A stretch of 64,000 nucleotides of DNA, taken from positions 1 to 64,000 of the forward strand of contig NZ_BDBL01000030.1 of assembly GCF_001612965.1 (NCBI RefSeq), given 5' to 3'. The DNA is from Nocardia kruczakiae NBRC 101016 (GTDB lineage Bacteria; Actinomycetota; Actinomycetes; Mycobacteriales; Mycobacteriaceae). The position numbers and the translations under genes were made by a program. The notes beneath the pieces were generated by a model. It searched no databases. It was not told the DNA's origin and saw nothing but the letters and a program-made list of their open reading frames with translations. This document shows, piece after piece, positions 41,944-49,926 of this stretch (its first letter is position 1; the number at the start of each line of letters is the position of its first letter).

Positions 41944-42777
41944 ATGACCACGGTAGGGCTGGTGACCGGCGCGGGACGCGGGATGGGATCCGAATGCGCC
42001 CGCACCCTGGCCGATCGAGTCGATGTACTGGTGCTCGCCGATCGCGACGAGGCCGGGGCGACCGCGGCCGCCGAGCAGCTGACGTCCGAGGGCGCCCGGG
42101 CCGAGGCGTTCGTGGTCGACGTCGCCGATCGCGACCGTGTTTCGGAACTGGCGACATACCTCGCCGAACAGGGCGAATTGCGGGCGGTCGCCCATGCGGC
42201 GGGGATCTCGCCCACGATGGCGGACTGGCGTCGCATCGTCGTCGTCGACCTGATCGGCACCGCCCACCTGCTCGACGCGGTGCGGCCACTGGCCGTCGCG
42301 GGCACCGCGGCGGTGGTGTTCGCGTCGATGGCGCCGCTACTGGACCCGGATCCACCGGATCCCGCCGCCCTCGCCGTGCTCGATGATCCCCTGCACGAGG
42401 ATTTCCTCGACCGTCTCCGCGACGCCGTGGGCCCGGCGCTGGAGCATCCGGGCATCGCCTACGGGTGGGCCAAACGCGGTGTGCAGCGCCTGGTCTGGCG
42501 GGAGGCGGTGCGGTTGGGCCCTGCTGGAGCGCGGATCTGCTCCGTGTCGCCCGGCATCATCGACACTCCGCAGGGCCGGCAGGAAGCGGCCGAACACGCC
42601 ACCATGCGGCAGTTGGTCGAGCGCACGCCGCTGCGCCGCGCAGGGCGTCCGGAGGAGGTCGCGGCCGTGGTGGCGTTCGCGCTTTCCGACGCGGCGAGCT
42701 TCCTCAACGGCACCGATCTGGTCGTCGACGGCGGCGTGACGGCGGCGCTGCGGGCCGGGCCGGACAGTCGGCGATGA
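41944..42777 (+). CDS. SDR oxidoreductase
   Basis: A 277-residue short-chain dehydrogenase with VTGAGRGMGSECARTLADRV, AHAAGIS and a Tyr-x3-Lys in YGWAK. The usual Ser region is ASMAPLLDPDPPD, and a roughly 35-residue insertion precedes the Tyr, like the 3-alpha-hydroxysteroid dehydrogenase branch. It ends VVDGGVTAAL. It is divergent from the acyl-CoA dehydrogenase operon and overlaps the TetR gene that follows (ATGA). It could oxidise a ring or side-chain hydroxyl, but the substrate is uncertain. Confidence 0.87.
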   Translation: MTTVGLVTGAGRGMGSECARTLADRVDVLVLADRDEAGATAAAEQLTSEGARAEAFVVDVADRDRVSELATYLAEQGELRAVAHAAGISPTMADWRRIVVVDLIGTAHLLDAVRPLAVAGTAAVVFASMAPLLDPDPPDPAALAVLDDPLHEDFLDRLRDAVGPALEHPGIAYGWAKRGVQRLVWREAVRLGPAGARICSVSPGIIDTPQGRQEAAEHATMRQLVERTPLRRAGRPEEVAAVVAFALSDAASFLNGTDLVVDGGVTAALRAGPDSRR

Positions 42778-43394
42778 ACGACGACATCGCGGCCCGGATC
42801 GCGCAGCGGGCCCTGGCCGAACGCGGCGCCGCCTACACCGCGGAGGTCCGGCGGCTGCTGGATGCCGGGCTGGCGGTGATGCGGCGCTGCGGAACCGAGT
42901 CGCGTCCGCGCGTCGCCGATATCGTCGCCGTCGCCGGCCTGTCCAACGATGCCTTCTACCGGCATTTCGCCTCCAAGGACGCGCTCGTCGCCGCCCTCCT
43001 CGAAGACGGAACGGCCCGGCTGCTCGACTATCTGCAGCATCGGATGGGCAAGCGGTCCACACCTGAGGAGGCGGTGTGCGAATGGGTGGACGGCGTGCTG
43101 TCCCAGGCGGCCGGTGAGGTCGCCGCGACCACCCGGGCGGTGATGTGGAATGCCGGCGGTCTGGCGCAGGGCTTGGTGACCGGACCGCCGGAGGCCAGTA
43201 CCCGGCTCGCGGAGCTGCTGCGCGCGCCGTTCGCCGAATTGGGTTGCGAGCAACCGGATGTCGACGCGGCACTGGCCGCGCACGCGGTGGTCGGACGGCT
43301 CGCCGAACTGCTGTGGCGGCGGGCCGAACCGACCGCGGCGGACGTGCGGCGCGTCACCGACTTCTGTCTTCGCGCGGCGCGTCCGGGTCGCTGA
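42774..43394 (+). CDS. TetR family regulator
   Basis: The 206-residue regulator has an unusual N-terminal extension before the HTH. It reads RRCGTESRPRVADIVAVAGL, then SNDAFYRHFASKDALVAALL, followed by a helical ligand domain. The ATG at 42774 overlaps the SDR stop, so the two are co-expressed. Its 3' end overlaps the convergent ATP-grasp gene by about 41 bases. It probably responds to an intermediate of block D. The repeat at 41879-41896 upstream of the SDR is a possible target. Confidence 0.87.
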   Translation: MNDDIAARIAQRALAERGAAYTAEVRRLLDAGLAVMRRCGTESRPRVADIVAVAGLSNDAFYRHFASKDALVAALLEDGTARLLDYLQHRMGKRSTPEEAVCEWVDGVLSQAAGEVAATTRAVMWNAGGLAQGLVTGPPEASTRLAELLRAPFAELGCEQPDVDAALAAHAVVGRLAELLWRRAEPTAADVRRVTDFCLRAARPGR

Positions 43395-44232
43395 GATGCG
43401 CGAGCGCGGCGAGTAACCGGTGTGGCGCGAGGGTGGTCGGTCGATCGCTGACCTGCCCGTCACCGACCTCCAGGACCCGCCACACGCCGTCGGATCGCAG
43501 CGCGAAATCGACTGTGACGAAACGGCATCCGATTTCGCGGACCAGCGGTTCGATTGCGCTGAGATCGGGTTCGGATGCCGGCATCCGGTCCGGAGTGTCG
43601 GGGTGTGGGCCGGCCAGCCGGCAGCGGCCGTCGACCCACCAGGTGCGCACCTCCTCGGCGGCGAGGTCCTCGAAGCGGCGCAGCACGAAGCCGCCGGTCA
43701 GGTCGGGCCCGCGGAGCTCGCGCAGGCGCTGTGCGACCCGCCAGGCCGCCTCGGTGTCGGCGAGGTCCGGGATGTACATCGCCTCGTGCCAGTGGTGCTT
43801 CATCGATTTGGTGTAGTCGCGCACGACGGCGGGGCCGGATCCCAGATGGCCTCGCGCGCGGTCGAATTCGTCGCGGCCGACACCGCGGGTCCAGCACGAT
43901 TCGGGAGTGTGGCGGGCGAAGACGTCGTACCAGCCGGGAAATTCGTGAGCTCGCCGGTAGTGCCGGGCATCGGTGCGCACTGTGACGCCTCGCGCGCGCA
44001 GTGCGTCCTCGAAGGCGGCGTACTGTTCGCTGCGCATCATCCAGCCCCGGTAGATCGCGGGCCCCTCGCCGCGCACCCGCCGCACCGCCCCAGCCGCATC
44101 GTCGCGAATGAGGGCGTCGTGATCGATCAGTTCCACCTGCATTCCGCTCGCCCGCGCGGCCTCGGCATCGGCGGCGAAGTGGGCGTCGGCGCGGCCGGGG
44201 CGCAGAACGTCTGCGGGAACCAACACGATCAT
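43354..44232 (-). CDS. ATP-grasp protein, R2K-clade (DUF4343-like)
   Basis: A 292-residue protein with an N-terminal Rossmann-like segment (MIVLVPADVLRPGRADAHFA, then AIYRGWMMRSEQYAAFEDAL) and an ATP-grasp core. The central VVRDYTKSMKHHWHEAMYIP segment is the pattern of R2K-clade ATP-grasp proteins, where a shifted Lys replaces the usual ATP-binding residue. A C-terminal FVTVDFALRSDGVWRVLEVG follows, then DGQVSD, the metal-binding strand with Asp and Glu. Family members are predicted peptide or modifying ligases of unknown substrate. No catabolic neighbour fits. It overlaps the convergent TetR gene. Confidence 0.75.
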   Translation of the reverse strand: MIVLVPADVLRPGRADAHFAADAEAARASGMQVELIDHDALIRDDAAGAVRRVRGEGPAIYRGWMMRSEQYAAFEDALRARGVTVRTDARHYRRAHEFPGWYDVFARHTPESCWTRGVGRDEFDRARGHLGSGPAVVRDYTKSMKHHWHEAMYIPDLADTEAAWRVAQRLRELRGPDLTGGFVLRRFEDLAAEEVRTWWVDGRCRLAGPHPDTPDRMPASEPDLSAIEPLVREIGCRFVTVDFALRSDGVWRVLEVGDGQVSDRPTTLAPHRLLAALAHLSDPDAPREDRSR

Positions 44233-44336
44233 CGGGTCATCCTCGCCCGCCGGCACACGCTCGGCCAAAAGTGGCGGCCGCGGGGACGCCTCCATCCTGC
44301 GTGCGTGGCGACCGACGGTCCGCGGTCTTCCGGCGC

Positions 44337-45131
44337 TCAGACCCTCGTCTCGGCCATATCCACCTGGCGGGCCGCGTTGGCCAGTGCGGTCACGACGCAG
44401 GTGCCGATCCGCCCGGTGCGGTCGTAGAGGGTGGCGGTGCCGACCGCGATGCCGTCGGCCGACATATGGTCCTGGGCGTGCAATCCCAGCTCCCGTCCCT
44501 CGGGAAGCCTGGTCAGGGTGAGGGTCACGTCGCTGTTGATGTAGCCGACGCCCTCGGTGCCCCAGTTGCAGACCAGATTCGTGGTGTCGGCCAGGAACGC
44601 CGCGCGCTGGAACGGCGTGATCGGCTCGCCCTCGACCAGCGGCGGCAGATTCTGCCAGACCGATTTGCGTTCCTCGTTCTGCGCGGCGGCGAAGTCGCCG
44701 GACCAGTCGCCGTCCCCGCATTTGAACAGCGGTGGCTGGCCGGTCGGCGCATCCAGCCGCCGCTCGGGCACCGGCAGGGTCTGCTCCGCCTGCCAGATCC
44801 GGCCCGGAGGTTGCCGCGCGACGGCCAGATACATCACCGACGCACGCACCCGCACCTCGTCCTGCTGGGTGATCCACGCATCGGCGACGCGCACCCGAGT
44901 GCCGGAGCGCACCACCGCACTGTGCACCGTGATCGGTTCGTTCCGCACCGGGCGGAACAGATCGGCGGTGAGGCGCGCGGGAACGAAACCGGCTCCCGGG
45001 CAATGGGTTTCCAATTCTCGCGCCAGCAGCCCGCAGATCGCGGGTCCGGCCACGTGATCGGGCGACCATTTGCTCACCGCGAAGTCGCCGGCGACGAATC
45101 CTCGTTCGTCGCGGCTGAAGAATGTCATCAT
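44337..45131 (-). CDS. TesB-like double-hotdog acyl-CoA thioesterase family protein
   Basis: The 264-residue protein has the features of a double-hotdog thioesterase. It has ITVHSAVVRSGTRVRVADAW and RASVMYLAVARQ in the first half, and GYINSDVTLTLTRLPEGREL and GLHAQDHMSADGIAVGTATL in the second. The second-half Asp, Ser and Gln positions used by TesB are partly visible. It would release a free acid from CoA. It is divergent from a TetR gene across a 133-base gap containing a TnnAACnnGTTnnA site. The first of two tandem ATGs (45131) is taken. Confidence 0.75.
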   Translation of the reverse strand: MMTFFSRDERGFVAGDFAVSKWSPDHVAGPAICGLLARELETHCPGAGFVPARLTADLFRPVRNEPITVHSAVVRSGTRVRVADAWITQQDEVRVRASVMYLAVARQPPGRIWQAEQTLPVPERRLDAPTGQPPLFKCGDGDWSGDFAAAQNEERKSVWQNLPPLVEGEPITPFQRAAFLADTTNLVCNWGTEGVGYINSDVTLTLTRLPEGRELGLHAQDHMSADGIAVGTATLYDRTGRIGTCVVTALANAARQVDMAETRV

Positions 45132-45165
45132 CGCCTCGGCCCTTCCGTTCCCGGCCCACTCGAAT

Positions 45166-45179
45166 TAGAACACGTTATA
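45166..45179. promoter_or_regulatory. KstR-type operator-like sequence
   Basis: TAGAACACGTTATA fits the published KstR cholesterol-regulator consensus TnnAACnnGTTnnA at all fixed positions. It lies between the divergent thioesterase and TetR genes. A 14-bp pattern with eight fixed bases can occur by chance, and the adjacent TetR protein may be the true binder. Confidence 0.4.
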
Positions 45180-45264
45180 GGACGACATCCGGAGGGCGGC
45201 CACCGGTTCGCGCGTTGCCGCCGGTAGCCGAATGTCAGCAACTGTCGTCACCTAGGATCGGATC

Positions 45265-45870
45265 ATGAGTCGATGGGAACCCAATGCGCGCGGCCGGCTG
45301 TCCGAGGCGGCTCTCGAGCTGTACTCCGAGCGCGGGTTCGACGAGACCACCGTGGCCGAGATCGCGGAGCGCGCGGGCCTCACCGAACGCACCTTCTTCC
45401 GGCACTTCGCCGATAAGCGGGAGGTGCTCTTCGGCGGTCAGGACCTGCTGACCGGCGCGATCGCCGAAGCGGTGGCCGCCGCGCCCGCGGATGCGGACCC
45501 GATGACGACGGCGATCGCGGCGATCCAGGCGGCCGGTGCGCGGATTCCCGCTCTGCCGGCGTGGCAGCGGCGGAGGCGGGCGGTGATCGCGGCCAATCCC
45601 GGACTCCAGGAGCGTGAACTCCGGAAAATGGCCGTCCTGGGGAGCGAGCTCGCCGACGCGCTGCGGACCGCGGGCGCGTCGGAGGCCGTCGCGACCGTCT
45701 GCGCCCGGGTCGCGGCGACCGTCTTCGGCATCGCCTTCGACCGGTGGCTCGACGGTTCCTCCACGCGCGAATTGTCACACGTTACAGCCGAGGTATACGC
45801 CGAGCTCAGGGCCGCCGTCGGTGCCGGAGATGCGGTCTCGGGTGGGGAGCGGGCCGGTGACCCGGGGTGA
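45265..45870 (+). CDS. TetR family regulator
   Basis: A 201-residue regulator with an N-terminal HTH: RGRLSEAALELYSERGFDET, then TVAEIAERAGLTERTFFRHF and ADKREVLFGGQD. A C-terminal TetR_C-like helical domain follows with LQERELRKMAVLGSELADAL. The TFFRHFADKRE signature is typical of actinobacterial TetR proteins. It is divergent from the thioesterase gene and precedes a small DUF1059-like gene. The operator-like site at 45166 lies in its promoter region. Confidence 0.9.
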   Translation: MSRWEPNARGRLSEAALELYSERGFDETTVAEIAERAGLTERTFFRHFADKREVLFGGQDLLTGAIAEAVAAAPADADPMTTAIAAIQAAGARIPALPAWQRRRRAVIAANPGLQERELRKMAVLGSELADALRTAGASEAVATVCARVAATVFGIAFDRWLDGSSTRELSHVTAEVYAELRAAVGAGDAVSGGERAGDPG

Positions 45871-45938
45871 CGGGCGGCACAGAATGTGCCTAAGGTGACG
45901 GGGAACGACACGTCCAGCCCGACCGATGGAGAACGACG

Positions 45939-46085
45939 TTGAAGACCAGACTGGGCTGCCCCTGCGGTGAACAGATCGTCGGCACCGACGAAGACGACCT
46001 CGTCGAGAAGACGCAGAAGCATCTGGCCGAGAACCACCCCGGTCACGACTATTCGCGCGACGAAATCCTCTTCCTCGCCTACTGA
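45939..46085 (+). CDS. small DUF1059-like protein
   Basis: A 48-residue frame, too short for many gene finders, reads LKTRLGCPCGEQIVGTDEDD and continues QKHLAENHPGHDYSRDEILF. This is the typical pattern of the actinobacterial DUF1059-like small proteins: a CxCGE knuckle, a GTDEDDLV turn, and an HLAxxHPxHxYxxDEI end. It starts with TTG at 45939, preceded by GGAGAACG, which could serve as ribosome site. The function is unknown. The two Cys and several His suggest metal binding. It is 69 bases downstream of a TetR gene. Confidence 0.7.
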   Translation: MKTRLGCPCGEQIVGTDEDDLVEKTQKHLAENHPGHDYSRDEILFLAY

Positions 46086-46281
46086 TTCTCCGTATCGGCG
46101 GCCAGACAACGCATCGGCGCGTAGTTCGCAGCCGGTCTCCGGCCCGTTGAACCAGCCCGCCGAGGCGCCGGTACCGCCGTCGGGTGCGAGCTCGACCCCG
46201 ACCGTGGCCGAACGCGCTCGCCACCGTCGCCGAGGTCGCCGAACCGGTCGCGGTGCGGGCCTGAGTCGCCGGTCGGCCGGG

Positions 46282-47040
46282 TCAACCGGCCGACCAGCCA
46301 CCGTCCACCGGGACCACCGCGCCGTTGATGAACGAGGCGGCGTCGGAGGCGAGGAAGACGGCGACCTCGGCCATCTGCTCGGGTTCGGCGATACCGCGCA
46401 TCAGCGACATCACCGGCTGCAGCCGGGTCACGCCGTCGAGATCCCATTCCGGGGTCGGCCCGGCGATACCGGTCATCGTCGGGCCGGGCAGGATCGCATT
46501 GCATCGGATGCCGTCCCCGGCATGGATCCAGGCCACGTTGCGGGTCAGTCCCACCACTCCGTGTTTGGCGGCGGTGTAGGCGATTCCCGCTGCGCCGCCG
46601 CGAATTCCGGCCTCGGAGGCGGTGTTGACGATCGAACCGATGCCCTGGTCGAGCATATGGGGCAGCACCGCCCGGGTCATGAGGAAGGTACCGGTGAGGT
46701 TGACCGCGACCGTGCGTTCCCAAGTGGTCACCGGGGTGTCGGCCGGCAGCGCCATCTTGTCCATGATCCCGGCGTTGTTGCACAGCACGTCGATCCGGCC
46801 GAAAGTGTCCATCGCGGTGCGGGTGGCGCGGGCGACATCGATTTCGTCGGAGATGTCGACGACTACCGGAATCGCGGCCGCGCCGATCTCCGCGGCGGTA
46901 CCCTGGGCGCCGTCGGAACTGATATCGGCGGCCACGACCATGGCGCCGCATTTGGCGAATGCGATGGCCATGGCCCGCCCGATGCCGGAGCCGGCGCCCG
47001 TGACGATGGCCACCCGGTTGTGAAAGTTGCTGGTGCTCAA
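46282..47040 (-). CDS. SDR oxidoreductase
   Basis: The 252-residue enzyme has VTGAGSGIGRAMAIAFAKCG, NNAGIMD, VNTASEAGIRGGAAGIAYTA with the Ser position, and YTAAKHGVV (Tyr-x3-Lys), ending VPVDGGWSAG. The TTG at 47040 preceded by GGAGGG is the likely start. An ATG would require a much longer, non-homologous leader. It is divergent from a TetR gene over an 94-base gap with a perfect ten-base inverted repeat, so that TetR probably controls it. The reaction is an unspecified alcohol oxidation. Confidence 0.86.
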   Translation of the reverse strand: MSTSNFHNRVAIVTGAGSGIGRAMAIAFAKCGAMVVAADISSDGAQGTAAEIGAAAIPVVVDISDEIDVARATRTAMDTFGRIDVLCNNAGIMDKMALPADTPVTTWERTVAVNLTGTFLMTRAVLPHMLDQGIGSIVNTASEAGIRGGAAGIAYTAAKHGVVGLTRNVAWIHAGDGIRCNAILPGPTMTGIAGPTPEWDLDGVTRLQPVMSLMRGIAEPEQMAEVAVFLASDAASFINGAVVPVDGGWSAG

Positions 47041-47097
47041 CGGTGTTCCCTCCTCGGTGCGCTGCGGGCCCGCCGGCACGTGTCGACGTCGCCGTTT

Positions 47098-47121
47098 CAA
47101 CCGGACATCACTGTCCGGTTG
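47098..47121. promoter_or_regulatory. perfect ten-base inverted repeat operator in an SDR / TetR divergent promoter
   Basis: CAACCGGACA-N4-TGTCCGGTTG has no mismatch and lies 14 bases upstream of the TetR gene. A TAGTGT -10-like box (47123-47128) just after it would give a leaderless TetR mRNA. This is the typical position and size of a TetR operator that controls both genes. Confidence 0.75.
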
Positions 47122-47134
47122 GTAGTGTAGGCCG

Positions 47135-47689
47135 GTGACCGAGCAGCGTCGAGTGAATCGTGGACCCGGTGCGGCCGCCGCCAATCGAGCGGCTCTGATC
47201 GCCGCCGCTCGCGAGGTGTTCGCCGAATCGGGTTTCGAGGCTCCGCTGAGTCTGATCGCCCGGCGCGCGGGCGTCGGGCAGGGGAGTCTGTACCGGCACT
47301 TCGCCGACCGGGAATCACTCGCGCTGGCGGTCTTCGAAGACAATGTGATGGGGCTGGAAGCCTATGCGGCACAGTCGGATACCGGACTGGATCAGCTCCT
47401 GGAACGCATCGTGGACCAGGTGGTGACTTCGATCGCATTCGTCGAACTGATCGATCCGTCGCTGACCGACGGGCGACTGGCACGGATGAGCAGCAGGGTG
47501 GCGGCACTGCTGGGCGATCATCTCGACACCGCCCGGGCGGCCGGCCGGGTCCGCGCCGATCTGACGTGTCAAGACCTCATGCTCGCGCTGGCGATGCTGG
47601 CGGCATTGCTGGCGCGGGCCGGTACGGAGGAGCGCCGGGTGCTGGCCGCCCGCGGGTGGTCGCTGATCGAGCAGGGGTTACGAGCATGA
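47135..47689 (+). CDS. TetR family regulator
   Basis: A 184-residue regulator with HTH sequence ANRAALIAAAREVFAESGFE, then LSLIARRAGVGQGSLYRHFA and DRESLALAVFEDN. The GQGSLYRHF signature is typical of TetR proteins that respond to acyl or aromatic compounds, but the ligand is unknown. The GTG start at 47135 is close to a perfect ten-base inverted repeat, and the divergent SDR is the probable partner target. The convergent HIBADH-type gene ends 25 bases after its stop. Confidence 0.9.
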   Translation: MTEQRRVNRGPGAAAANRAALIAAAREVFAESGFEAPLSLIARRAGVGQGSLYRHFADRESLALAVFEDNVMGLEAYAAQSDTGLDQLLERIVDQVVTSIAFVELIDPSLTDGRLARMSSRVAALLGDHLDTARAAGRVRADLTCQDLMLALAMLAALLARAGTEERRVLAARGWSLIEQGLRA

Positions 47690-47714
47690 GCGGCACCCGG
47701 GGGCTGGGGTGCGG

Positions 47715-48548
47715 TCAGTGGGTGGGGACCTGCGGGGCGGCGTTGTCGTCTCGGCCGAAGGGCGCGGCGGAGATGGCGGCGTCGAGTACGCCGAGAGTGC
47801 CGCCGAGTTCGGTGGTGAGGGCGCGGACCACCGCGACGTCCTTGCGCAGGAATTCACCGACCGCGTCACCGAATTCGGCCACCGATCTCTTCGCGGCCAT
47901 ACTGGTCACGACGCGTCCGGAGGAACTGGCGTGGGGGAGCGCCGACAGCAGTGCCGCTTCCGTGACACCCAACTGGCCGGCCAGCCGCACCGCCGCGGCG
48001 ACCAGGCCCGCCTGCGCCGCGAACAGGGCATTGTTGACGAGCTTCACCCGCTGTCCCGCGCCGAGCGCGCCGACGTGCAGGATCGGATCGGCATAGCACG
48101 ACAGCACCGGCCGCAGATCGGCGGCGGTGTCGTCGTCGGCGCCGACGAAGACCGTCAGCGCACCCGCGGCGATATCGTGCGGTCCGCCGCTGACCGGCAC
48201 GTCGGCCACCCGCACGGCATGCGGAACCGCTTGTGCGGCAACGGCTTGCGCGGTGCGCGGATCACCGGTGGTGTGCAGGGCCAGGATCGATCCGGGTGCC
48301 ATGGCCGCGGGCAGGTCACCGTCGAGACAGACCTCGCGCACCTGATCGTCGGAGAACAGGCACACCAATACCGCGTAGGCACCCTCGGCGGCCGCGGCGG
48401 CGGTGTCCACCGCGCGGGCGCCCGCCTCGGCCACAGCGTCGCGAACCGCGTTGCGCCGCACCGTGACGCGGACTTGGTGTCCGGCCGCGGTGAGCCGCCG
48501 CACCATCGGCAGGCCCATCCGCCCGGCGCCGACGAATCCGATCCGCAT
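47715..48548 (-). CDS. 3-hydroxyisobutyrate-dehydrogenase family oxidoreductase
   Basis: A 277-residue beta-hydroxyacid dehydrogenase. It has MRIGFVGAGRMGLPMVRRLT (NAD motif), VPVSGGPHDIAAGALTVFVG (substrate motif), and GQRVKLVNNALFAAQAGLVA carrying the catalytic Lys. It oxidises a beta-hydroxy acid, or reduces the semialdehyde, with NAD(P). ATG 48548 was taken. A GTG at 48557 overlapping the preceding stop is the alternative. It is the last gene of the block E operon and is a close paralogue of the gene before it. Confidence 0.88.
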   Translation of the reverse strand: MRIGFVGAGRMGLPMVRRLTAAGHQVRVTVRRNAVRDAVAEAGARAVDTAAAAAEGAYAVLVCLFSDDQVREVCLDGDLPAAMAPGSILALHTTGDPRTAQAVAAQAVPHAVRVADVPVSGGPHDIAAGALTVFVGADDDTAADLRPVLSCYADPILHVGALGAGQRVKLVNNALFAAQAGLVAAAVRLAGQLGVTEAALLSALPHASSSGRVVTSMAAKRSVAEFGDAVGEFLRKDVAVVRALTTELGGTLGVLDAAISAAPFGRDDNAAPQVPTH

Positions 48549-48553
48549 CCCGG

Positions 48554-49372
48554 TCACCGCTGGTGATTCATCAGCGCCAGGGTGGCGTCCGCGGCGGTGA
48601 GGACCACGCCGGGCTCGGCCCCGGCCGCATCGGCCAGACTCGCGACCAACGAGACGTCCTTGCGCAGCAGCGCCCCCGCGTACTGGGCGAGCCGGTCGAG
48701 ACTCACTCCGGCATCGACGATGCGCCCCAGCGCGAAGCTGTTCGCGGTGCCGTGCGCGATCACCTCTCCCAGCCTGGCCGGATCGACGCCCAGGCCGGAG
48801 CCCAGGGCAAAGGTGCTCATCGCGGTCGCGAGGTTGGCCGTGAACAGCAGATTGTTGAGCAGCTTGGTGACCTGCCCGGAGCCGACGTCACCGAGATGTA
48901 CCACCGGGTCGGCGTAGCTGTCGAATACGGGGCGGCAGCGGCGTACCACCTCGGCGTCACCACCGGCCATCACCAGCAGCCGCCCTTCCTCGGCAGCGGG
49001 TCCGCCGCCACTGACCGGCGCGTCGATCAGCGAAATGCCCTGCACAGCGGCCGATTTCGCCAAGTCGCGGCAGGTGTCGGGGTGGACGGTGCTGTGGACG
49101 GCCACCACACCACCCGCCGACATGCCCGCCAGGACGCCGTGTTCGCCGGTGAGGACCTCGCGCACATCGTCGTCGCCGACCACGCAGACACAGACCAGAT
49201 CGCTACCGGCGCCCAGCGCGGCGGGAGTTTCGGCGGTCGCCGCGCCGGTATCCGCGAACGCCTCCAGGGTGGCGGCCCGGCGGGCCCAGAGCGTGGTCGG
49301 ATGCCCGGCCGCGATGATCCGCCGCGCCATGGGGCCACCTTGGCTGCCCAATCCGATGAATCCGACTCGCAT
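48554..49372 (-). CDS. 3-hydroxyisobutyrate-dehydrogenase family oxidoreductase, second copy
   Basis: The 272-residue paralogue has MRVGFIGLGSQGGPMARRII, DAPVSGGGPAAEEGRLLVMA and GQVTKLLNNLLFTANLATAM with the catalytic Lys. Many positions are identical to the next gene downstream, but the substrate-binding region differs, so the two may use different substrates or form a heteromer. It is in the block E operon, 29 bases after the DoxX gene. A role in oxidising a beta-hydroxy acid produced by retro-aldol cleavage or hydration is plausible. Confidence 0.88.
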   Translation of the reverse strand: MRVGFIGLGSQGGPMARRIIAAGHPTTLWARRAATLEAFADTGAATAETPAALGAGSDLVCVCVVGDDDVREVLTGEHGVLAGMSAGGVVAVHSTVHPDTCRDLAKSAAVQGISLIDAPVSGGGPAAEEGRLLVMAGGDAEVVRRCRPVFDSYADPVVHLGDVGSGQVTKLLNNLLFTANLATAMSTFALGSGLGVDPARLGEVIAHGTANSFALGRIVDAGVSLDRLAQYAGALLRKDVSLVASLADAAGAEPGVVLTAADATLALMNHQR

Positions 49373-49401
49373 CTGCGCACCTCTTCCGTCGAATGCCGCT
49401 G

Positions 49402-49923
49402 TCACGCCGTGGGTTCCGGCTGCTGCGCGGGAGCCGGCGCCGGACGCCAGAAGGTCGCCAGCAGCCCGGCCGTCGCTACCACCGCCACCCCCGCGGCGAT
49501 CGCACCGCCTGCCCAGCCCACGACCTCGATATCGGTGGCGTGGTCGAGCGAGAGCCGTCCGGGGCCGAGCATGGCCGTCGCCGAGGCGGTGACGGCGAGC
49601 ACGAGGACGTACTCGTAGCCCTCCTCGAGCACGAAGAATCCGTTCGGGCGATGCGCCAGCAGTCCGGCGACCAGCATCACCGAGATGATCGCCGCGCACG
49701 CCAGCGGCGTGAACAGGCCCACGATCAGCAGCGCGCCGGCGCCGATTTCGGTGACGACGCTCAGCCAGGCCTGCAGGATGCCGTTGCGCAAGCCCAGTCC
49801 GGCGAACCAGCGGGCGGTTCCGTCGATGCGGCCGCCGCCGCGCCAATGGTTGTAGCCGTGCGCGATCATCGTCGCGCCGATCACCAGGCGCACCAAGAAC
49901 AGTGCCGTGTCGGATGCGTGCAC
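49402..49923 (-). CDS. DoxX family membrane protein
   Basis: A 173-residue membrane protein with four hydrophobic segments: ALFLVRLVIGATMIAHGYNH, LSVVTEIGAGALLIVGLFTP, LACAAIISVMLVAGLLA and VVGWAGGAIAAGVAVVATAG. An FVLEEGYEYVLVLAVTA segment lies between. The AHGYNHW start and EIGAGALLIVGLFTPLA are typical DoxX. It starts three bases before the end of the hydrolase gene's intergenic spacing, so it belongs to the block E operon. A membrane redox or quinol-associated partner for the P450 or a dehydrogenase is conceivable but unproven. Confidence 0.83.
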   Translation of the reverse strand: MHASDTALFLVRLVIGATMIAHGYNHWRGGGRIDGTARWFAGLGLRNGILQAWLSVVTEIGAGALLIVGLFTPLACAAIISVMLVAGLLAHRPNGFFVLEEGYEYVLVLAVTASATAMLGPGRLSLDHATDIEVVGWAGGAIAAGVAVVATAGLLATFWRPAPAPAQQPEPTA

Positions 49924-49926
49924 GCC

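Noticed and set aside
46086..46281. Coding-like minus-strand stretch beside the SDR at 46282
   Set aside because: A short segment has G/C-rich third positions, but no start, stop or family match. It continues through the antisense of the small DUF1059-like gene.
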